Assembly: GCA_016794145.1 (NCBI GenBank)
Contig: JAEUKP010000011.1
Coordinates: 1-64,000, forward strand
DNA: 64,000 nt
Source of the DNA: Alphaproteobacteria bacterium
GTDB taxonomy: Bacteria > Pseudomonadota > Alphaproteobacteria > Micavibrionales > Micavibrionaceae
Direction of reading: 5' to 3'
Below, in pieces: positions 52,439 through 62,178 of the stretch; the stretch's first letter is position 1; each line of letters starts with the position of its first letter. The notes under the pieces are model-generated. The model was not told where the DNA came from, made no database searches, and saw only the letters and a program-made list of their open reading frames with translations. The position numbers and the translations under genes are program-made.

Positions 52439-53536
52439 TTATGTCCGAGTTATTTGTACTTTTGCAAATTCCAGAAGCTGCGTTGACAGATCCACCTGAT
52501 CACACAGATAATCCGACCAATTCCGAGCCCCTGACTTCAAGCCAGGCAAAGAATGAAGGGCTTTTACCCAAGTATCCTGACCCTGCTTTGTAAGTATCTG
52601 GCCCCCTTCATTCCACAAATCATGCAAATTGGCAAGTCTTTCGAAACTGATCTCATCATAAAAACAGCTTATTTTCTGTAAAAATGCACTTAATTTTACC
52701 AAATGAGCCCCCTCATCCTGAACATAAATATTCCAAACAAAGGGTTTTCCTGCCAATTGGGCACGCACAAAACTGTCTTCTCCCCGCACAAAGTTAAGAT
52801 CGCATGTCCAGAGCAAATAATCATAATCCACCTGTGACAGGAATGGGATATCATAAATCTCGACAGACCCGACACGTTCGACAGATTGCCGCGCCTCCCT
52901 GCCGGGTCTAAAAATCCGAACCGGTTGATCAAAATTCTTTAAACTCTCAATAAATTGACCAACTGGCGCTGTTTGATAGGAAAAAAGACTTATATCAAGA
53001 CAATTATCGCTTATTTCAGGGACAGAATGGGACGTTCTCCAAAAATCTTGGCCTTTCCTGTCCCCCAGAAATGCATTTCTGTATAAAATGACGTCATTTT
53101 CTCTGATAACACCTCCTGTCCCCATTTCAAACCCCGGAAAGAATAAGGTTTTTGTTAATCCCGTTGATGGATGATATGACGGGATAGCATGACAGGTTTT
53201 CACCCAATCCTCAGCACTTAGATATTCCAGATCAATCCATACAGATCGTTTTGCACACATGGCCGCAACAACCTGATCCGGTAAATGACACCCAAAGGCT
53301 TCAATAACCACATCCGCAGCCGCCTGATAATCCAAACATTTTGCCCAATAAGAAACCTCAACCCCACAGCGATCTTCGGGAATAATGGCTTTTGCACTTT
53401 CAAGATCGTCAACAAAAAGGCGAACAGAAATCTTGTGTTCAACTGCCAATTGTCTTGAAAGTCGCCAACAAACGCCAATATCACCAAAATGATCGACAAC
53501 AGCACAAAAAATGTCTATGGATTTAATCAAATTCAT
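52439..53536 (-). CDS. earP: EF-P arginine rhamnosyltransferase EarP
   Basis: About 365 residues from ATG 53536; a GTG at 53593 would add 19 residues without family support. [25 protein letters not shown] is the EarP signature (N-terminus), with the Asp pair of this motif essential for catalysis in known EarPs. [14 protein letters not shown] and, in the C-terminal half, [36 protein letters not shown] and [18 protein letters not shown] bind the TDP-rhamnose nucleotide in this GT-B fold. It transfers rhamnose from dTDP-L-rhamnose to EF-P Arg32. It lies 17 bp upstream of efp, same strand. No rml genes are in the window. Confidence 0.95.
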   Translation of the reverse strand: MNLIKSIDIFCAVVDHFGDIGVCWRLSRQLAVEHKISVRLFVDDLESAKAIIPEDRCGVEVSYWAKCLDYQAAADVVIEAFGCHLPDQVVAAMCAKRSVWIDLEYLSAEDWVKTCHAIPSYHPSTGLTKTLFFPGFEMGTGGVIRENDVILYRNAFLGDRKGQDFWRTSHSVPEISDNCLDISLFSYQTAPVGQFIESLKNFDQPVRIFRPGREARQSVERVGSVEIYDIPFLSQVDYDYLLWTCDLNFVRGEDSFVRAQLAGKPFVWNIYVQDEGAHLVKLSAFLQKISCFYDEISFERLANLHDLWNEGGQILTKQGQDTWVKALHSLPGLKSGARNWSDYLCDQVDLSTQLLEFAKVQITRT

Positions 53537-53586
53537 CTCTCTTTTATGAGGGTTTTTCCAAGAGAGCGCAAAAGGAAAATTATTTA

Positions 53587-54111
53587 ATGTCACGACTTCC
53601 CATTATCGTTGTTCCACACCCCATTCTGAAAGAAATTGCAAAACCGATCGAAACAATTACGGACGCGATTAAGCAACAAGCCGCAGATATGATCGAGACA
53701 ATGTACGATGCACCAGGTATTGGTCTTGCTGCGAACCAAGTCGGGAAATTGAACCGCATCTTTGTAATGGATACAAATTACCGTAAAAATGATGAAAGCC
53801 GCGATGCAAAAGTTCTGATCAATCCCGAGATTGTCTGGCGCTCTGAGGAAATGAGTGTGATGGAAGAAGGCTGTCTATCGATCCCGCAACAATTTGCGGA
53901 AGTGGAGCGCCCCAGAACAGTACGTGTCAAGTATATCGACCTTTCCGGACAAGTCCAAGAAATGGAAGGATCCGATTTGGTATCGCATTGCCTTCAACAC
54001 GAACTGGATCATCTGAATGGGGTTCTTTTTATTGATTATCTATCGCGCCTAAAGCGCAATATGATCTTACGTAAAGTTGATAAAATGATGAAAGATTCAC
54101 CCGTTCTTTAA
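53587..54111 (+). CDS. def: Peptide deformylase
   Basis: A 174-residue metalloenzyme that removes the formyl group from new proteins. Motif 1 GIGLAANQVG (about 45-54), motif 2 EGCLSIP (about 97-103) with the metal Cys, and motif 3 HCLQHELDHLNGVLFIDYLS (about 137-156) with both metal His and catalytic Glu are intact. The usual fmt neighbour is not adjacent: earP lies divergent and murJ convergent (stops overlap by 4 bp). Confidence 0.95.
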   Translation: MSRLPIIVVPHPILKEIAKPIETITDAIKQQAADMIETMYDAPGIGLAANQVGKLNRIFVMDTNYRKNDESRDAKVLINPEIVWRSEEMSVMEEGCLSIPQQFAEVERPRTVRVKYIDLSGQVQEMEGSDLVSHCLQHELDHLNGVLFIDYLSRLKRNMILRKVDKMMKDSPVL

Positions 54112-55655
54112 CGTCTGAAAAGCTTTAGATCAACCACCTTCAGCATGATGACCGAACCAGCATAGAAAACCGCACCTATGATCACGGCTGCAATCACTTT
54201 TTTCCATTCGGTCAGGCCAGAAAGTTCAAACAATGTCAAAGCAACAGCCCCACACATCACAAGGGTTGCAAACAAAACCTTTCCGCCATAAATCATAAGA
54301 TCAAAACGCATCAATCTATTCCCCATACGTTTGTTCAAGGCATAAAATGTCAACAAAAATGACGCAGAATAAGCCAAGGAATAAGACAAAGCCAAGCCAG
54401 AAACGCCCATCAGTGACACCAATGGCACGGCCAGTCCAATATTCATGATATTTTCGACAGCATTTAATTTGAAAGGCGTTTTTGTATCCGAAAGCGCATA
54501 ATAGCCACGCATGAGAAACAGATAAGCAGAGAATGGAAACAATCCCAGAGCAAACATCGACAAGGTTCCCCCTGTTAAGTGCGATGCGTCTATTGTGAAT
54601 GCCCCATGATGAAGAAGGCTTACAAGCAACGGCGTCGCAATCAACATATATCCGGCCGAAGCCGGAAGCATTAGGAGCATCAAGATCTTTAACCCTTGAA
54701 CCATACGCTCAGTCATACCCTCTATGTTGGCGGATGCAGCATCATGCGCAATCTTAGGCATAAAGGTTGTAATGATCGTCATAGCTAACAAACCATGTGG
54801 TAAAACAAAAAAAGCGAAGGCTGTTTGATAGGCTGTTATCCACCCATCTTCGCGTAAAGCCAATAAACTGACAATATAAAGTGCTATTTGATTGGAAATC
54901 ACATACCCCAATGTCCAACCTGATAACCTCAGGACTTTTTGTACTTCTGGATGTGCCCAATCGGGAAGAAATTCAAGCTTAATACCAGACCGTAACATAG
55001 CCGGAATCAATGAGAGCGCGGAAATCATAATTCCAGCGGTGGTGCCCCAACCAAGATAGGTGACGATTGCGCTGTTTTCCGCAGCCATCTCAAGAGTTAT
55101 ACCGGCCCCGAATACATGTGGCAGAGCCAATAGAATCATAATCACAATAATATTGTTTAAAATAGGAGTATAGGCAGGTAACGCAAATTTATGCTGCGCA
55201 TTTAAAAGGGCTGTTGCCATCGATACAAGACCATAAAAGAAAATTTGCGGCATAAAAAGACGCACAAAAGACGTCCCAACATTTTGGAATTCTGCGGGGC
55301 TATGTTGACGGGTAAAACTGTAAACCTGCATGACAATAGGCGCCGCAAGAACCATTATAATGGTCAAAACAGCCAATAGAATAACCGTAACACTTAAAAC
55401 CGCGCTGATTGCACGATGATCATTTTCTTTAATTGACCGCACAAAAGAAGGGAGCAAGGTCGCAGATAAAATGCCGCCAAGCATTAATTCATAAATAATA
55501 TTAGGTGTTGTATTCGCCGTATTGTAAACGTCACTTAATCCACCCAACCCGATCGCATAAGCCAAAGCCAGAATCCGGCCAAAGCCAGTGACACGCGACA
55601 ATAAAGTCCCCCCCCCAACCAGTATATTAGAAAGGAGAAGTTTTCGATTTTCCAT
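54108..55655 (-). CDS. murJ: Lipid II flippase MurJ
   Basis: About 515 residues from ATG 55655; a TTG frame extends 12 codons earlier. A polytopic MOP-superfamily protein with about 14 helices. LLSNILVGGGTLLSRVTGFGRILALAYAIG is the MurJ N-terminus (motif LSRxxGFxR), followed by FVRLFMPQIFFYGLVSMATALLNAQHKFALPAYTPILNNI, a conserved region with the PxxxN site, and LPHGLLAMTIITTFMPKIAHDAA. It flips lipid II outward for peptidoglycan synthesis. The gene upstream on this strand is unrelated. Confidence 0.93.
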   Translation of the reverse strand: MENRKLLLSNILVGGGTLLSRVTGFGRILALAYAIGLGGLSDVYNTANTTPNIIYELMLGGILSATLLPSFVRSIKENDHRAISAVLSVTVILLAVLTIIMVLAAPIVMQVYSFTRQHSPAEFQNVGTSFVRLFMPQIFFYGLVSMATALLNAQHKFALPAYTPILNNIIVIMILLALPHVFGAGITLEMAAENSAIVTYLGWGTTAGIMISALSLIPAMLRSGIKLEFLPDWAHPEVQKVLRLSGWTLGYVISNQIALYIVSLLALREDGWITAYQTAFAFFVLPHGLLAMTIITTFMPKIAHDAASANIEGMTERMVQGLKILMLLMLPASAGYMLIATPLLVSLLHHGAFTIDASHLTGGTLSMFALGLFPFSAYLFLMRGYYALSDTKTPFKLNAVENIMNIGLAVPLVSLMGVSGLALSYSLAYSASFLLTFYALNKRMGNRLMRFDLMIYGGKVLFATLVMCGAVALTLFELSGLTEWKKVIAAVIIGAVFYAGSVIMLKVVDLKLFRR

Positions 55656-55733
55656 TGATTTCACTGCTGTTTCCAACGCACCTGTCTGCAATACCGCTTA
55701 TCAAAGAAAAGGATGCTGCATGACCTAGCGCAA

Positions 55734-56654
55734 TTACAAAGAGGGAACGACCGTAAAACAATTTTGATTCACAGCCAAAGTATCACCCGTTATTTTATGA
55801 GTCAGAACATTTCCCTTCCATTCAACATCTTTTGGATTGATACTATTCCCCAACACAATAAAATTCGACGTTTTATAAACCCAGGGTATCACAAATCCAG
55901 AGGGAATCTCGGTTTCCTTCACAAAACCCCCACTGCAATCAACAGTCAGTTGATCCTTCCCCCAGGATGAATCAAGAAGAATAATACTCCGCCCCGCACC
56001 TAACGTAATGATGTCATCTCCGGTCCCGCCATTAACTATCCGGTTACCATTTACATCTGTGATGACATCAGCTTCCGGCCCACCAATCAAGAAAATATCA
56101 GGGGATAATTGATCCGGACTTGTTACGGTTGCATTAGTTGCCCTTGATACATCACATCCAATGACATCCTTAGCGGATGTTCCAATAACAATTCCCGCAA
56201 TTGGTGATTTTGCATTACAATTCAGAACCGGTTTGGCGGTAGACGGAGATCCAGAGACCGCAACAACCGAATTAAAATCAATTTTCAGTGTCTCGAAAAT
56301 GCGGCGTTTCCCAGATTCCTTATTTGGCCCAGATAGAAAATAAAGAGGCAGGTCAGAATTCATCATTCGCCCCAGTAAAACAGACATCGTATCTTTTGCT
56401 TGCTCTGGTGCAAATTTTTCCTGGGCTTCATAGTAGGCGAGAGCTTTTTGAGCCTCTTCAACCGCTAGCGATTTTTCTTTCATGTCAGACGGCTTTGTTT
56501 TTGCCTCATCCATTAAAATAAGCTCGGCAGGTAATTTGGGCTCATTAAAAACAAAGGGCTCCGGCTGATCAACCTGAAATGTAAACATTCCATACACTGT
56601 ATAAAAAGCAACAGCAATAATCACAAAGATCAAAAAATGAATATACGGCTTCAT
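55734..56654 (-). CDS. Membrane-anchored protein with degenerate RTX-like repeats
   Basis: A 306-residue protein with an N-terminal anchor or uncleaved signal (about 5-25, FLIFVIIAVAFYTVYGMF). A helical region with AVEEAQKALAYYEAQEKFAPEQ (about 65-90) follows. The C-terminal half is beta-rich, and about residues 200-235 read GGPEADVITDVNG then GGTGDDIITLGAG, similar to GGxGxDxhx calcium-binding RTX nonapeptides but only two units. Cys residues occur in LNCNAKSP, IGCDV, VDCSGG and NCFTVV. No family is recognised with confidence. It lies alone between murJ and the diguanylate cyclase, same strand. Confidence 0.6.
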   Translation of the reverse strand: MKPYIHFLIFVIIAVAFYTVYGMFTFQVDQPEPFVFNEPKLPAELILMDEAKTKPSDMKEKSLAVEEAQKALAYYEAQEKFAPEQAKDTMSVLLGRMMNSDLPLYFLSGPNKESGKRRIFETLKIDFNSVVAVSGSPSTAKPVLNCNAKSPIAGIVIGTSAKDVIGCDVSRATNATVTSPDQLSPDIFLIGGPEADVITDVNGNRIVNGGTGDDIITLGAGRSIILLDSSWGKDQLTVDCSGGFVKETEIPSGFVIPWVYKTSNFIVLGNSINPKDVEWKGNVLTHKITGDTLAVNQNCFTVVPSL

Positions 56655-56758
56655 GAAACACCCAGATTTTTGAAAGACAGCAAAACAAAGACGGCCTAAG
56701 TATAACCTAAGTTTCTTTAGTTTGCCACGCGTTATCTTGCTAAAAAGTCGCCCTTATC

Positions 56759-57805
56759 TCACTTGTTATGAAACGGGGGCGCTGTAGATACCTGATTTCG
56801 TCCATTATGCTTTGCAGCGTAGAGGGCACCATCGGCTCTCTCAATCAAATCCTCAACTGTCTTATCGCCACCGTATTCAGCAACACCAACAGACATAGTG
56901 ATCCGGCCCAGGACTTTCCCAGTGCTACGATTGATAACATCCTTACTCGCAACAGCCTTACGGAGCGCATTTCCAACAATGACAGCGCCCGCCAGATCGG
57001 TATCCGGCAAAATGATCGCGAACTCTTCCCCTCCATACCGGGCCGCAAAATCCTTCCCCTTGATACTATCTTTAAGGGTCCTTGCAACAAGCCGCAAAAC
57101 CTGATCACCAACCTGATGTCCGAAATTATCATTAAAGGATTTGAAATGATCAATATCAAGCATAAGAAGCGTAAATCCCTGATTGCTTTTCTCTGCATCC
57201 TGGAAAATCCGATCGAATTCACTGTCAAAAGATTTTCTGTTTGCAAGACCTGTCAATCCGTCGGTCATAGCTTCGCGGCGGACATGTTCAAGGTCGCGAC
57301 GCAATTCTTCCATCGCGGCGTTGGACTGTTGTAACATTTGCTCCAACTGGTTGCTCTGAACCATCATTGTTTCTGTACTCTGTGATGCAAATTTAACAAC
57401 TTCCTGAAGTTCTCCCTGACTTTTGGCTGTCCCGATTTTTGTATTGACAGCAGATAAAGTCTTTCCATAGTCTTTCGTTGCCCGTTGAACACCTTGCACA
57501 ACATCACTGACAGACTGAATTGTACTTTGAACCTGCGCGCCTGTATTGCGAACCGTTTCTTCATTGCGCAAATCACTCAAAAAACGATTGTATAATGTGC
57601 TACAAACATAATCTGTAATAACCTGACCCGATTCTACAATAGCATCAACAACCCTGACGACCTCCGGAACACTGCGTGCATAATAAACATACCATAATTC
57701 ATAATTTTCGGGTGTCGGCAGAATATCTTCTTTTCGAATCCGCTCCATCACTTTGGCAGACAGGTCATTTGTCACTTCTTTTTCTTTAGAACTAAGGAAA
57801 GTCAC
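56759..57805 (-). CDS. Diguanylate cyclase (GGDEF)
   Basis: A 348-residue cytoplasmic protein that makes cyclic di-GMP. Residues 1-90 contain PTPENYELWYVYYARSVPE, an N-terminal domain seen in several alphaproteobacterial cyclases; residues 95-175 form a coiled coil. The GGDEF domain (about 178-340) starts AMTDGLTGLANRKSFD, has LMLDIDHFKSFND and the active-site loop RYGGEEFAIILP. An RxxD inhibitory site is not evident five residues before GGEEF. It likely controls surface behaviour; a link to the pilus is speculative. Confidence 0.9.
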   Translation of the reverse strand: MTFLSSKEKEVTNDLSAKVMERIRKEDILPTPENYELWYVYYARSVPEVVRVVDAIVESGQVITDYVCSTLYNRFLSDLRNEETVRNTGAQVQSTIQSVSDVVQGVQRATKDYGKTLSAVNTKIGTAKSQGELQEVVKFASQSTETMMVQSNQLEQMLQQSNAAMEELRRDLEHVRREAMTDGLTGLANRKSFDSEFDRIFQDAEKSNQGFTLLMLDIDHFKSFNDNFGHQVGDQVLRLVARTLKDSIKGKDFAARYGGEEFAIILPDTDLAGAVIVGNALRKAVASKDVINRSTGKVLGRITMSVGVAEYGGDKTVEDLIERADGALYAAKHNGRNQVSTAPPFHNK

Positions 57806-57862
57806 AGCATTGCTCCAAACAGGATAATAACATTAAAAAAGTTAAGCAGAGAATTGATACCC

Positions 57863-58447
57863 TTACATCTGTTCTGTTTTAACAGGACTGGTCGATTTTT
57901 CGGTGGAATTGAGGATCTGTATAATGTCGTCAACTGTCTTGGCCTCAATATACGTATTCATATGCTCCTCACGTACGAATCTATGGCCATGCATGTGTTT
58001 AATTAAGGCAATCAACGGATCCCAATATCCTTGAATATTCGCAATAATAACAGGTTTATTGTGAACACCAAGATATTTCCAGGTCATAATTTCAAAGGCT
58101 TCATCCAATGTTCCAAGGCCGCCAGGCATGATAATAAAAGCATCAGCTTTATCCGCCATCATCATTTTCCGGGTATGCATATTATCGACAACATGCAGCT
58201 CAGTAATATTGTTATGTCTATTTTCTAACTTCAAAATATGGTCTGGAATGATCCCGATAACAGAACCACCAACTTCCATACAGGCGTCTGCAACCTTTCC
58301 CATCAGGCCGGGACTCCCCCCACCATATACCAACGTAATCCCGGATCGGGCCAACGATTTCCCTAATTCAACGGTAGGGGCATCGAAAACAGGATTGGAA
58401 GTGGATGAAGAACCGCAATAGACACAGGCAGATTTAATTTTCGACAT
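57863..58447 (-). CDS. LOG-family nucleotide phosphoribohydrolase
   Basis: About 194 residues from ATG 58447 (a GTG lies four codons earlier). SACVYCGSSS starts the Rossmann-like core, LVYGGGSPGLMGKVADA binds phosphate, MHTRKMMMADKADAFIIMPGGLGTLDEAFEIMTW holds the LOG signature PGGxGTxxE with the preceding Arg-Lys. Such enzymes release a base from nucleoside 5'-monophosphates (cytokinin type or AMP). Often annotated as TIGR00730 protein. Confidence 0.92.
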   Translation of the reverse strand: MSKIKSACVYCGSSSTSNPVFDAPTVELGKSLARSGITLVYGGGSPGLMGKVADACMEVGGSVIGIIPDHILKLENRHNNITELHVVDNMHTRKMMMADKADAFIIMPGGLGTLDEAFEIMTWKYLGVHNKPVIIANIQGYWDPLIALIKHMHGHRFVREEHMNTYIEAKTVDDIIQILNSTEKSTSPVKTEQM

Positions 58448-58585
58448 TATAAAAAACACTATATAAAACTATGATTGCATTTTGGGCAGACTTGCCTCAA
58501 AACAGGACTGTATAAACAGAAATACTATCTCTTACGCCTTCTTACAATCAAAAAGAGTAGGCCCTTAAAATTTAGGACGGATAAA

Positions 58586-59347
58586 ATGACGAACGAAGCA
58601 ATTGAAAAAACGATCTTTGACCTGAAGGAAACAATTTCCCAGACCCTTTGTACCCCTACAAATAAGGCCGGTTGGCCGTTTATCATCGGATTTGCGATCG
58701 TGTCAATCCTTTTGGCGATGATATCTTCTGTCCTTGGCGGCATAGGACTTATTTTGACCTTATGGTGCTTTTACTTTTTCCGGGACCCTGTCAGAATGGT
58801 GCCAACAGCCGATGGATTGATAGTCTCCCCCGCTGATGGCCGTGTAACGGATGTTGTAGAGGGTGTCCCTTTACCGAAAGAGCTACGGGCTGATCCTCTC
58901 GATGGGCAAGACGAAGACGGTGATTTTACAAGAATCAGCATCTTCTTATCGGTTTTTGATGTTCATGTGAATCGAGTCCCGGCGTCAGGCACGATCAAGA
59001 AAATTGTTTACCGCCCTGGCCTGTTCTTAAATGCAGGAAGCGAACGCGCGAGCATTGAAAACGAACGCTGCGCCGCGCTTCTTGACCTGTCGGATGGCCG
59101 TGAATTGGGGTTTGTCCAAATCGCGGGGCTGATTGCCAGACGCATTATTTGCGATGCAAAAGAGGGAGATGTCGTCCAAAAAGGTGAACGTTATGGCCTG
59201 ATTCGGTTTGGAAGCCGGATGGATATTTATCTTCCGAAAGGGGTCACCGCGCAGGTTGCGATCGGTCAAAAGGCTGTTGGCGGAGAAACAATTCTTGGTG
59301 ATTTGACCGCAACAACAAGCACACCCAGAGACGCAAAACCAATATAA
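58586..59347 (+). CDS. psd: Phosphatidylserine decarboxylase proenzyme, short form
   Basis: A 253-residue enzyme making phosphatidylethanolamine. ATG 58586 with TTAGGACGG upstream is chosen; the longer frame is not supported. Two hydrophobic segments (about 28-65) are followed by FRDPVRMVP, VSPADGRVTDV, FLSVFDVHVNRVPASGTI (with the conserved His), and LIRFGSRMDIYLP near 208, where the chain self-cleaves before Ser to form the pyruvoyl group. The short form beside pssA is typical of Alphaproteobacteria. Confidence 0.95.
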   Translation: MTNEAIEKTIFDLKETISQTLCTPTNKAGWPFIIGFAIVSILLAMISSVLGGIGLILTLWCFYFFRDPVRMVPTADGLIVSPADGRVTDVVEGVPLPKELRADPLDGQDEDGDFTRISIFLSVFDVHVNRVPASGTIKKIVYRPGLFLNAGSERASIENERCAALLDLSDGRELGFVQIAGLIARRIICDAKEGDVVQKGERYGLIRFGSRMDIYLPKGVTAQVAIGQKAVGGETILGDLTATTSTPRDAKPI

Positions 59348-59363
59348 ACATAAGAGGCAAATC

Positions 59364-60227
59364 ATGGGTGACCAAGCTATGAACCACCAAGAAGAGACCC
59401 ATAAAGTGAATGGGCAAGCGTTAACTCTTTCAAAAATGATTCCAAACTTGATCACCATGATGGCTTTGATTGCAGGGATGACAAGTGTCCAGAAGGCTAT
59501 GACAGGTAATTTTGAAGTTGCCGTCCTTCTGCTCCTTGCTGCAGCAATTTTGGACGTAATGGATGGAGCGGTTGCAAGGGCCTTGAAGGCCCAAAGTGAA
59601 TTTGGTGCACAATTGGATTCCCTGTCCGACTTTCTAGCATTTGGGGTTGCACCGGGCTTGATCCTTTATGTATGGACGTTAGGAGATGCCGGAAAACTCG
59701 GGTGGATTGCTGCGGTTGTGTTCCCTGTTGCTGCGGCATTGCGCTTGGCCAGGTTTAATGTTATGTCGGCCTCTTCTGCTGACACCCCCCTTTGGAAAAA
59801 ACGCTTTTTTACAGGAGTTCCAACACCAGCAGGCGCAATTCTTTCGCTCTTCCCTCTGTATGTCTGGTTTCTAACTCCCGAAACATTCGAGGGTTATCGA
59901 TGGGGCACCCCACTGGTTGCCCTTTGGGCCATTACAGTTTCTGCCTTGATGGTCAGCCGCATTCCCACATTTTCTATCAAATATATCCGGATCCCCCCTA
60001 AAATGATGGTTCCAACAATGGCATTTGTTGCGCTGGTAGTTGCAGCACTATTTAATGCCCCATGGGTTACACTCCCGCTCATATGCATTACCTATGCCGC
60101 ATCAATTCCCGTTATTTTTCACCAATATCGTAAATTAGAAAAAGAACATCAGGCAGAAGAAGAAGAACTGTCTTCTCTCGCTTTCGGGATTTCAAAAATT
60201 CAGATTTTACCAAATGATGATGAGTAA
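59364..60227 (+). CDS. pssA: CDP-diacylglycerol--serine O-phosphatidyltransferase
   Basis: A 287-residue membrane enzyme that joins serine to CDP-diacylglycerol, making the substrate for Psd. The CDP-alcohol motif D-G-x2-A-R-x8-G-x3-D-x3-D is visible in DVMDGAVARALKAQ then FGAQLDSLSD (about 65-90). About eight helices follow, with FFTGVPTPAGA and IPPKMMVPTMAF as typical PssA loops. The C-terminal 25 residues are acidic and soluble. It lies 16 bp after psd; both are likely co-transcribed. Confidence 0.95.
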   Translation: MGDQAMNHQEETHKVNGQALTLSKMIPNLITMMALIAGMTSVQKAMTGNFEVAVLLLLAAAILDVMDGAVARALKAQSEFGAQLDSLSDFLAFGVAPGLILYVWTLGDAGKLGWIAAVVFPVAAALRLARFNVMSASSADTPLWKKRFFTGVPTPAGAILSLFPLYVWFLTPETFEGYRWGTPLVALWAITVSALMVSRIPTFSIKYIRIPPKMMVPTMAFVALVVAALFNAPWVTLPLICITYAASIPVIFHQYRKLEKEHQAEEEELSSLAFGISKIQILPNDDE

Positions 60228-60271
60228 AGAGAGTCCTCACAAATCCCCGCACAAATCAATGAAAGCGGATT

Positions 60272-61084
60272 TTATCCAAGACCAAAGGCCGGGGCCCCCA
60301 TTTTGGCTCCCATCCCCACATTCAATGGCTTAGGACGAGGGGTCTCCACGGCCGCAGGCATGTCCATATCAACGCCCAAAGATCCAGCCGCATCAGAATC
60401 GCCGAAAAGCATGTCTAACTTATTCCGGGCAAAGAGATAATTCCCCCTCTCTTTATCAAGCATATGCCGAACATCTGCTCCAATTTGATCGGCATCATAT
60501 CCCTCAGCAACCTGGCCTACAATTCCTTTGAGATTATGGGCCCCTTTGAGGGGAGGCGCCGCAGGAGCGGTAGAAGAAGGAGGAGCAACCTTGCCTGTTT
60601 GGACATCATACGTCGTATCATCACAAGCAGCGCGATAGGATGTCATCTCACCGTCTTTATTAAATTGGGCGGCGCTTGCGGCAAGCGTCAATTCACCGCC
60701 CTGCGTCCCGTTGATTGCGGCATGACCAGTGCTAAAATTTTTGACATCTGATCCAGCCATTACAGCTCCAACGACTGCAGCAGCGACAGGGGCGACAGCG
60801 GCGATCCCGGCAACAGCAATAGTGCCGGCCAATTGACCAACGAAACCCAGCCCGGGAGAAGGCGTAAACCCTAATTGGGTTTTAGGGGGCTCCATGGTTG
60901 CGGCTGCATGCATTCCGATTTCAGTGATTGTTTCAAAATTTGCGCCTGCGTTTTGGGCATAGTCCGTGAGTGAACCGGGTGTTTTAAGGTGCCCTAGACC
61001 CAAAGTGCTCCCAAGAGGTATTCCCGCCTGATTGGCAACTTTGTGGACAAAATTTTCTGAGTTTGCACGCACACCGAACCTCAC
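60272..61084 (-). CDS. Hypothetical Ala/Gly-rich protein
   Basis: 270 residues, not recognised. The N-terminal 70 residues are mixed; about 80-110 is a hydrophobic Ala/Val/Gly stretch (GTIAVAGIAAVAPVAAAVVGAVMAG) that could be a membrane hairpin. The centre contains NGTQGGELTLAASAAQFNKDGE, and the C-terminal third (DADQIGADVRHMLDKERGNY) looks helical, ending with a Pro/Gly-rich tail. No signal peptide. It is convergent with pssA and divergent from coxB. Confidence 0.5.
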   Translation of the reverse strand: MRFGVRANSENFVHKVANQAGIPLGSTLGLGHLKTPGSLTDYAQNAGANFETITEIGMHAAATMEPPKTQLGFTPSPGLGFVGQLAGTIAVAGIAAVAPVAAAVVGAVMAGSDVKNFSTGHAAINGTQGGELTLAASAAQFNKDGEMTSYRAACDDTTYDVQTGKVAPPSSTAPAAPPLKGAHNLKGIVGQVAEGYDADQIGADVRHMLDKERGNYLFARNKLDMLFGDSDAAGSLGVDMDMPAAVETPRPKPLNVGMGAKMGAPAFGLG

Positions 61085-61278
61085 TTTGTATCCTATTATA
61101 GTATCGTCACAGTGTTAATCTTTGGTAAAGACATAATATATTTATACTATGGCACATATGACATAGTTATTTCAAATACAAATATCATGTAATTACACCC
61201 TATATTTTAGAGTAAAACTTCGGCATAGTATCTCAAGAATAACAAGTATTCGCCCTTATACAATTGACAACCATCAAT

Positions 61279-61306
61279 AGAGCCCCAAAATGAGAGCCCC
61301 AAAATG
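61279..61306 (+). repeat. 14-bp tandem duplication at the coxB start
   Basis: AGAGCCCCAAAATG occurs twice in direct tandem (61279-61292, 61293-61306). The second copy provides the coxB ATG. The first copy's ATG opens a five-codon out-of-frame reading frame ending TGA just past the coxB start, so ribosomes starting there could reinitiate at coxB. Confidence 0.9.
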
Positions 61307-62149
61307 ATGATTAAAAATCTTTTTCTGCCTATCTTTGTTTTTGTCTTGATTTCCGGTATCTGGGGTATATCCCCTGCATCTGCAGATATTCTTCCCTGGC
61401 AGATGAATTTCCAGGAAGCGGTGACGCCAGCAATGGAACATATCACCTCCTTTCATAACATGATGCTTTACATCATTTCAGGAATTGTTGCATTTGTAAC
61501 AATTTTATTGCTTTATGTGATCATCAGGTTCAATTCCAAGACGAATCCTGTCCCATCGACCACAACCCACAATGTCTTACTGGAAGTGATATGGACCGTT
61601 GTTCCTGTTATTATCTTGATTGTGATTGCGGTCCCTTCTTTCAAGCTGTTGTTCTTCGAAGCCCGTAACCCTGAGCCAGAGCTGACAGTCAAGGTCGTTG
61701 GTTACCAATGGTATTGGGGATACGAATATCCCGAGAACGGAGATATTACAATCACATCAAATATGCTGAAAGATGAAGAAATCAATCCATCCAAAGGTCA
61801 GGTAAGACTCCTATCGGTTGATAACCCAATGATTATTCCAGTGGATACAAATGTTCTGTTCCAGGTCACAGCGAGCGATGTGATCCATTCCTTTGCAGTC
61901 CCACAATTTGGTGTAAAGGTCGATGCTGTCCCTGGCCGCTTAAACTCTGCCTGGGCCCGCGTCAATAAAATTGGAACATATTACGGTCAATGCTCCGAAT
62001 TATGTGGAAAAGGCCATGGTCAAATGCCAATCGAAATCAAAGTGATATCGAAAGAGGATTTTGCCGCATGGATTCAATCACAAGGTGGTCATTTAAAATC
62101 ACCAACGCCCCCCAAACCCGATGTCCCTGCATCTGAAAATAATACATAA
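61304..62149 (+). CDS. coxB: Cytochrome c oxidase subunit II
   Basis: A 281-residue membrane protein carrying the CuA electron entry site. Signal peptide (about 1-24, ending ASA), two helices (about 48-70 and 92-115, with [14 protein letters not shown]), [13 protein letters not shown] (aromatic region), then the CuA ligands: DVIHSFAVP with His, and [15 protein letters not shown] with two Cys, His and Met. All ligands are present. The start sits in a 14-bp duplication; an in-frame ATG also follows immediately. The tail is Pro-rich. coxA follows by 29 bp. Confidence 0.96.
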   Translation: MMIKNLFLPIFVFVLISGIWGISPASADILPWQMNFQEAVTPAMEHITSFHNMMLYIISGIVAFVTILLLYVIIRFNSKTNPVPSTTTHNVLLEVIWTVVPVIILIVIAVPSFKLLFFEARNPEPELTVKVVGYQWYWGYEYPENGDITITSNMLKDEEINPSKGQVRLLSVDNPMIIPVDTNVLFQVTASDVIHSFAVPQFGVKVDAVPGRLNSAWARVNKIGTYYGQCSELCGKGHGQMPIEIKVISKEDFAAWIQSQGGHLKSPTPPKPDVPASENNT

Positions 62150-62178
62150 CCATTCACACGACGAAAGAGGTTACAATA

